Source of the DNA: Flavobacterium sp.
GTDB lineage: Bacteria; Bacteroidota; Bacteroidia; Flavobacteriales; Flavobacteriaceae
Length of the DNA stretch: 9,007 bases
Reading direction: 5' to 3'
Assembly (NCBI GenBank): GCA_019105125.1
Contig: JAHRWO010000272.1
Coordinates: 1-9,007 of the forward strand
A model generated the notes under the pieces. The model did not search any database. It was not told the origin of the DNA and worked only from the letters and a program-made list of their open reading frames with translations. Position 1 is the first letter of the stretch. Every line of letters begins with the position of its first letter. The position numbers were made by a program, and so were the translations under genes. Positions 4,841 to 9,007 of this stretch are shown one piece after another.

Positions 4841-6961
4841 TTATTTTACTTGGTCTAAACCTCTTTTTCTAAGTAATGGTGCTGTGCTTGGTTCAGCGCC
4901 TCGGAAACTTTTGTAAAGTTCCATTGGATCTTCCGTTCCTCCTTTTTCTAAAACATTTTTACGGAATGATTTAGCGTAATCTTGATTGAATAAGCCGTTT
5001 ATTTTGAATACTTCAAACGCATCAGTATCTAAAACTCCTGACCAAATATAGCTGTAATATCCTGCTGAATAACCACCAGCAAAAATATGATTGAAATACG
5101 TACTTCTGTATCTAGGAATTATGGTGCTTGGTAAATTAATTTTATCCATTGCTTCTTTCTCAAAAGTTTCAGCATCAACCGTAATCTTTCCTTTTTGAGT
5201 GTGATATTGCATGTCTAAAAGCGAAGCTGCTAAGTATTCTGTAGTTGCAAAACCTTGATCAAAAGTACCTGCTTTTTGCATTTTCTCAATCAAAGCATCA
5301 GGAATAACTTCCCCAGTTTTATAGTGTTTTGCATACATTTTCATTACTTCTGGTTCGGCTGCCCAGTTTTCCATAATTTGAGATGGTAATTCTACGAAAT
5401 CTCTTGGAACACTTGTTCCTGCAACACTTTCATAAGTCACGTTTGATAATAATCCGTGTAAAGCGTGACCAAATTCGTGGAAGAACGTACTTACTTCATC
5501 AAAAGTTAACAAAGCTGGAGCGTTTTCTGTTGGTTTAGTGAAATTACAAACGATAGAAACTACTGGAGCAATACGTTTTCCATTTTCCATTTTTTGTGTT
5601 CTGTATGATGTCATCCAAGCACCACCTCTTTTTGAAGCTCTTGGGTGGAAATCCATGTATAAAATTCCAACGTGAGTTCCGTTAGCTTCTGTAACTTCCC
5701 AAACAGTTACGTCTTCATGGTATTTAGGAACATTGTTTAATTGTTTAAACTGTAAACCAAATAAATTTTTACAAACAGCGAAAACACCTTCTCTAGTTTT
5801 CTCTAAACTAAAATAGGGTTTCATTTCTTGTTCGTCTAAATCAAAACGCTCTTTTCTGATTTTTTCAGCGTAATATCTCCAATCATAAGGTTGAACTGGG
5901 TCGTTGATACCTTCCTTCACCATCATTGCTTTAATGTCAGCCGCTTCTTTGTTCGCCATGTTTAAAGCTGGAGTCCATAAATCCATTAATAATTTAGTAG
6001 CGGTTTCAGGATTTTTAGCCATTGACTTTTCCAAAACATAATCTGCATGAGTAGCGTATCCTAAAAGTTTTGCTTTTTCACTTCTTAAGTTTGCAATTTG
6101 GATCGCTAATGCTTTGTTGTCTTTGTCATTGTTATTGTTTGCTCTCATTTGGTAAGCATTCCAAATTTCCTGACGTAATTTTCTATTCGAACTGTATTGT
6201 AAGAAAGGCATCACGCTGGAATTTGATAACGTAAATACCCATTTCCCAGCTTTTCCTTTTGCTTTAGCATCAGAAGCAGCCGTTTCTATAAGTTCGTTTG
6301 GTAATCCAGTTAAATCATTTTTATCTGAAATTACTAATTCATACGAATTGGTTTCGGCTAAAATATTTTGTCCGTATTTTAAAGTAGCAACTGCCATTTC
6401 AGAGTTGATTTCTCTTAATCGTTTCTTGTTTTCTTCTGATAAGTTGGCACCGCTTCTCACAAAGTTTTTATAAAGATTCTCAAGAATTTTAGCTTGCTCT
6501 TTGTTTAATTTGAAGTCTTTTAGGTTGTCCCAAATAGTTTTAACTCTCTTGAATAAAGCATCATTTAAATAAATATTATCATTATGAGCTGATAATTTTG
6601 GTGCTAATTCTTTTGCAATTGCCTGAATTTCTTCATTTGTATTCGCACTATTAAGATTGTAGAACACTGTACTAGCTTTAGAAAGTAACTTTCCTGAGTT
6701 TTCCATTGCAAGGATTGTATTCTCAAACGTTGGTTTTTTCTTGTTAGATACAATAGCATTGATTTCAATTTCATGTTTTTTGATTCCTTCTAAAATTGCA
6801 GGTTTAAAGTGCTCATTTTTAATTAAGTGAAAAGGAGGAACCTCATAAGGTGTAGTGTACTTTTCAAAAAACGGATTCATTGTAATTTGTTTTTTGTCTT
6901 GTGCATTAACTGACATGGCAGTAGTTAGTGCCGAGAATAATAGTATAGTTTTTATTTTCAT
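4841..6961 (-). CDS. dcp: Peptidyl-dipeptidase Dcp, M3 family zinc metallopeptidase, exported
   Basis: This enzyme removes dipeptides from the C-terminus of short peptides. The 706 residues align in style with E. coli Dcp (about 680) from MNPFF (28) to the tail LLRKRGLD. The active site is HEFGH (495-499): H495 and H499 bind zinc, E496 is catalytic, and E524 in RDFVELPSQ, 25 residues after the second histidine, is the third ligand. The substrate-binding segment near the end, GGYSAGYYSY (629-638), is also conserved. The N-terminus is a clear Sec signal peptide: MKIK, a hydrophobic core TILLFSALTTAM, and probable cleavage after SVNA before Q21. The mature enzyme is therefore expected in the periplasm, whereas E. 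coli Dcp lacks such a leader. It is transcribed alone, convergent to the upstream run and divergent from the ABC-F gene. No promoter motif is convincing in the gap before it. Confidence 0.94.
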   Translation of the reverse strand: MKIKTILLFSALTTAMSVNAQDKKQITMNPFFEKYTTPYEVPPFHLIKNEHFKPAILEGIKKHEIEINAIVSNKKKPTFENTILAMENSGKLLSKASTVFYNLNSANTNEEIQAIAKELAPKLSAHNDNIYLNDALFKRVKTIWDNLKDFKLNKEQAKILENLYKNFVRSGANLSEENKKRLREINSEMAVATLKYGQNILAETNSYELVISDKNDLTGLPNELIETAASDAKAKGKAGKWVFTLSNSSVMPFLQYSSNRKLRQEIWNAYQMRANNNNDKDNKALAIQIANLRSEKAKLLGYATHADYVLEKSMAKNPETATKLLMDLWTPALNMANKEAADIKAMMVKEGINDPVQPYDWRYYAEKIRKERFDLDEQEMKPYFSLEKTREGVFAVCKNLFGLQFKQLNNVPKYHEDVTVWEVTEANGTHVGILYMDFHPRASKRGGAWMTSYRTQKMENGKRIAPVVSIVCNFTKPTENAPALLTFDEVSTFFHEFGHALHGLLSNVTYESVAGTSVPRDFVELPSQIMENWAAEPEVMKMYAKHYKTGEVIPDALIEKMQKAGTFDQGFATTEYLAASLLDMQYHTQKGKITVDAETFEKEAMDKINLPSTIIPRYRSTYFNHIFAGGYSAGYYSYIWSGVLDTDAFEVFKINGLFNQDYAKSFRKNVLEKGGTEDPMELYKSFRGAEPSTAPLLRKRGLDQVK

Positions 6962-7032
6962 TTTTGGTAATTTTTAAAATGTAAAAATAGAAGTTTTTGT
7001 ACTGAAAGACTAATACTTAACTATATTTTATG

Positions 7033-7062
7033 AAATCAGAAAGTTGTTTTCTAAAATCAGAA
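7033..7062 (+). promoter_or_regulatory. Two direct 9-bp repeats upstream of the ABC-F promoter
   Basis: AAATCAGAA occurs at 7033-7041 and again at 7054-7062, spaced 21 bp start to start, which is two turns of the helix. The second copy ends nine bases before the -7 box. Between them lies the imperfect dyad GAAA-gttgt-TTTC (7039-7051). The position over the -33 region would suit an operator, but AT-rich DNA produces such repeats by chance, so this is tentative. Confidence 0.3.
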
Positions 7063-7071
7063 TTTAAAATC

Positions 7072-7079
7072 TATCTTTG
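7072..7079 (+). promoter_or_regulatory. Bacteroidota-type promoter of the ABC-F gene (-7 box)
   Basis: TATCTTTG is a perfect match to the Bacteroidota primary-sigma -7 consensus TAnnTTTG. It is followed by CGCC, and transcription would start near 7084-7087. The -33 element is weak: TTTT at 7047-7050 lies 21 bp upstream, close to the usual spacing but without the expected TTTG. The predicted 5' leader is about 55 nt. Confidence 0.75.
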
Positions 7080-7086
7080 CGCCTTC

Positions 7087-7129
7087 AAAAATTTAAGGAA
7101 TTACTTAACCTTATCTACCTTAAAATTTT
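7087..7129 (+). other. Possible hairpin leader of the ABC-F mRNA
   Basis: AAAAATTTAAGG (7087-7098) can pair with CCTTAAAATTTT (7118-7129), giving about 11 bp with one bulged base. Alternatively TAAGG (7094-7098) can pair with CCTTA (7109-7113). The two structures exclude each other. The pairs are mostly A-T and the leader has no leader-peptide ORF or T-tract, so a regulatory role is only possible. Confidence 0.25.
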
Positions 7130-7140
7130 AAACTTACATT

Positions 7141-8775
7141 ATGATAACAGTTAATGATGTTGCCGTAGAATTTGGCGGAACGACTCTTTTTAGTGAAATT
7201 ACTTTTGCTATTAATGAAAATGATAAAATTGCCTTAATGGGTAAAAATGGAGCAGGAAAATCTACATTGTTAAAGATTGTAGCAGGAGTGAACAAGCCTA
7301 CAAGAGGAGGAATTTCTGCTCCAAGTGATGCCGTAATTGCGTATTTGCCACAGCATTTATTAACGACTGATAATTGTACCGTAATGGAAGAAACTTCAAA
7401 AGCTTTTTCTGAAGTTTTGGACATGAAAAAAGAAATTGATGCTATCAACGAACAATTAACGGTTCGTACTGATTACGAGAGTGATGATTACATGAAGTTA
7501 ATCGAACGTGTTTCAGAGCTTTCAGAAAAATATTATTCGATTGAAGAAGTTAATTATGAGGCGGAAGTAGAAAAGGTTTTAAAAGGTTTGGGTTTTGAAA
7601 GAGAAGACTTTACTCGATTAACTTCTGAATTTTCTGGAGGTTGGAGAATGCGTATTGAACTAGCTAAAATCCTTTTGAAAAAACCTGATTTGATTCTTTT
7701 AGATGAGCCAACGAACCATTTGGATATGGAGAGTATTCAATGGTTAGAAGAATTTTTGATGAATCAAGCTAAGGCGGTAATGGTAATTTCTCACGATAGA
7801 GCGTTTGTAGATAACATCACCAATCGAACTATTGAAGTTACGATGGGAAGAATTTACGATTACAAAGCGAAATATTCCGATTATTTAGTGTTGCGTCAAG
7901 ATAGACGTATTCATCAGCAAAAAGCTTACGATGAGCAACAAAAATTCATTGCTGAAAATCAAGCTTTTATTGAGCGATTTAAAGGAACATATTCTAAAAC
8001 AGAACAAGTACAATCGCGCGTTCGAATGCTAGAAAAATTAGTTCTTGTGGAAGTGGATGAAGTAGATACATCGGCTTTGAAGCTTAAATTTCCTCCATCG
8101 CCACGTTCAGGTCAATATCCTGTGGTGGTGAGCGAACTTACAAAAAAATATGGAGATCATGTGGTTTTCAATAATGCGAATTTGGTGATTGAAAGAGGTC
8201 AGAAAGTGGCATTTGTTGGAAAAAATGGAGAAGGAAAATCTACCATGATTAAAGCAATTATGGGTGAAATTGAATATGAAGGAGGAAAAGTAGAAATTGG
8301 TCACAATGTACAAATTGGCTATTTCGCTCAAAATCAAGCCGCTTTGTTGGATGGAGAATTAACCGTTTTTGATACGATAGATCGTATTGCTGTAGGTGAT
8401 ATTCGTACGAAAATTAAAGATATGTTAGGCGCTTTCATGTTTAAAGGCGACGATATTCAAAAGAAAGTAAAAGTGCTTTCTGGGGGAGAAAAAACACGTT
8501 TAGCGATGATTAAATTGTTGTTAGAACCCGTAAACGTTTTAATTCTAGATGAGCCAACAAATCACTTAGATATGAAAACAAAAGATATCATTAAAGATGC
8601 GTTACGTGATTTTGATGGAACGTTAATTTTGGTTTCTCACGACCGTGATTTCTTGGATGGTCTAGCCGAAAAAGTATTTGAATTTGGACACAAACGCGTT
8701 AAAGAACATTTTGAAGATATCAAAGGTTTCTTAGCACACAAGAAAATGGAATCTTTGAAAGAGATTGAGAAATAA
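7141..8775 (+). CDS. ABC-F family ATPase (YheS/YdiF-like ribosome-associated protein)
   Basis: This protein has two fused ABC domains and no membrane segment, the layout of ABC-F ATPases that bind the ribosomal E site and help stalled or unusual translation states. Domain 1 has Walker A GKNGAGKST (34-42), signature FSGGW (164-168), Walker B LILLDEPTNHLD (184-195) and SHD switch (217-219). The helical linker (about 238-320, charged, with QQKFIAENQAF) corresponds to the P-site tRNA interaction motif. Domain 2 has GKNGEGKST (360-368), LSGGE (446-450), LILDEPTNHLD (467-477) and SHD (499-501). All catalytic residues are intact. The EFSGGWRMR signature resembles YheS/YdiF rather than EttA. The 544 residues end shortly after domain 2, without the long C-terminal coiled coil of Uup or YheS. 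I see no specific sign of an antibiotic-resistance member. It is a single-gene transcript from the promoter at 7072. Confidence 0.94.
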   Translation: MITVNDVAVEFGGTTLFSEITFAINENDKIALMGKNGAGKSTLLKIVAGVNKPTRGGISAPSDAVIAYLPQHLLTTDNCTVMEETSKAFSEVLDMKKEIDAINEQLTVRTDYESDDYMKLIERVSELSEKYYSIEEVNYEAEVEKVLKGLGFEREDFTRLTSEFSGGWRMRIELAKILLKKPDLILLDEPTNHLDMESIQWLEEFLMNQAKAVMVISHDRAFVDNITNRTIEVTMGRIYDYKAKYSDYLVLRQDRRIHQQKAYDEQQKFIAENQAFIERFKGTYSKTEQVQSRVRMLEKLVLVEVDEVDTSALKLKFPPSPRSGQYPVVVSELTKKYGDHVVFNNANLVIERGQKVAFVGKNGEGKSTMIKAIMGEIEYEGGKVEIGHNVQIGYFAQNQAALLDGELTVFDTIDRIAVGDIRTKIKDMLGAFMFKGDDIQKKVKVLSGGEKTRLAMIKLLLEPVNVLILDEPTNHLDMKTKDIIKDALRDFDGTLILVSHDRDFLDGLAEKVFEFGHKRVKEHFEDIKGFLAHKKMESLKEIEK

Positions 8776-8779
8776 AATG

Positions 8780-8808
8780 AAAGCTCCAATTGGAGCTTTT
8801 TAATTTTT
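8780..8808 (+). terminator. Terminator after the ABC-F gene, shared with the convergent gene
   Basis: AAAGCTCC (8780-8787) and GGAGCTTT (8792-8799) form a perfect eight-base-pair stem around AATT, so the whole 20-mer is a palindrome. On plus it runs into TTTTT and, after AA, another TTTTT. On minus it is followed by the T-rich CATTTTATT, so it can also end the convergent gene, whose stop codon (8800-8802) abuts the stem. Confidence 0.87.
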
Positions 8809-9006
8809 AGTGCTTATTGAATAATTATTCAGTGTTTTATAAAATCTAGGAAAACCAATAGTGTTAATTTCTGTTGTTTCTAATTTTGGATTATTTGCTA
8901 TATTCAAAGTGTCGGCTCTTTTGTCATTATATAAAGGCATTTGAATAGTAATTAATTTATTGTTAGACAAGTTTAGATTTTTGACAATTCCATTTGTATA
9001 ATAAAA
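8800..9006 (-). CDS. C-terminal end of a leucine-rich-repeat-like protein, partial
   Basis: Read on the minus strand, the frame is open from the window edge for 68 codons and ends in TAA (8800-8802). The visible residues include IVKNLNLSNNKLITIQ followed by DTLNIANNPKLE, two consecutive matches to the leucine-rich-repeat pattern LxxLxLxxNxL. A tail follows that ends in YSISTKN. LRR domains are protein-binding solenoids, and in Bacteroidota they are common in surface or secreted proteins. The tail shown carries no recognisable sorting domain. The start and most of the protein lie beyond 9007, so total length, signal peptide and location cannot be judged. Support comes from the repeat pattern, the absence of stops in this frame only, and the terminator directly after the stop codon. 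Confidence 0.66.
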   Translation of the reverse strand, partial: FYYTNGIVKNLNLSNNKLITIQMPLYNDKRADTLNIANNPKLETTEINTIGFPRFYKTLNNYSISTKN

Positions 9007-9007
9007 G

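Noticed and set aside
6925..6945. GGCAC...CTGC on the minus strand, resembling a sigma-54 -24/-12 promoter
   Set aside because: The GG-to-GC spacing is 11 instead of 10 bp and it lies inside the dcp signal-peptide codons, pointing into the gene.
6982..6989. TATTTTTA on the minus strand as a -7 box for dcp
   Set aside because: It lacks the final G and has no TTTG element at the usual distance; the real dcp promoter could be elsewhere in 6962-7140.
7134..7448. 104-codon open frame on the minus strand over the start of the ABC-F gene
   Set aside because: It is antisense to the Walker A region of the ABC-F gene, has no promoter or motif, and would start inside that gene.
8107..8337. 76-codon open frame on the minus strand in the second ABC-F domain
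   Set aside because: It is a shadow frame rich in F, H and I with no family resemblance.

Overview
The window looks like an ordinary chromosomal stretch from a member of the Bacteroidota, most likely a Flavobacterium-type organism. The evidence is the strongly AT-rich base composition in genes and gaps, the absence of Shine-Dalgarno motifs (short A/T-rich leaders precede every ATG), a perfect TAnnTTTG-type -7 promoter element (TATCTTTG at 7072), and protein sequences that read like flavobacterial versions of DnaJ, ABC-2 transporters, Dcp and ABC-F. I see no insertion sequence, integrase, CRISPR array, tRNA or rRNA. The genus is an inference from composition and protein style, not from a search.

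Layout. From 3 to 464 (+) is the C-terminal end of DnaJ, followed by two consecutive intrinsic terminators (488-520 and 537-570). From 628 to 4796 (+) four genes run head to tail with no terminator between them: an ABC-2 exporter ATPase (628-1548), its permease (1551-2849, 2-nt gap), a sigma-54-type response regulator (2940-4103) and a one-domain DEAD-box-like protein (4182-4796). A bidirectional terminator (4805-4836) separates this run from a convergent gene, the signal-peptide-bearing M3 peptidase Dcp (4841-6961, -). A divergent gap of 179 bp (6962-7140) holds the promoter of the ABC-F ATPase gene (7141-8775, +). That gene ends at a hairpin terminator (8780-8808), which it shares with a convergent partial gene (8800-9006, -) encoding the C-terminal end of a leucine-rich-repeat-like protein.

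How the genes relate. Most are housekeeping functions: protein folding, export, peptide breakdown and ribosome-associated ATPase. The ATPase and permease at 628-2849 clearly form one transporter. The response regulator could share their transcript, but no histidine kinase is in the window and its target cannot be read from the sequence.

The less ordinary signals are these. The response regulator ends right after its AAA+ domain and has no Fis-type DNA-binding domain; its sigma-54 contact loop reads GAFTSA. The DEAD-box-like protein is a lone RecA1 domain with altered motifs II and III. The two gaps flanking the regulator gene (2850-2939 and 4104-4181) are each almost completely filled by a tandem array of a 7- or 8-nt word that then continues as its own reverse complement, ending 8-9 nt before the next ATG. 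The two arrays share this architecture but not their word, and I regard them as the strongest candidate for something undescribed.
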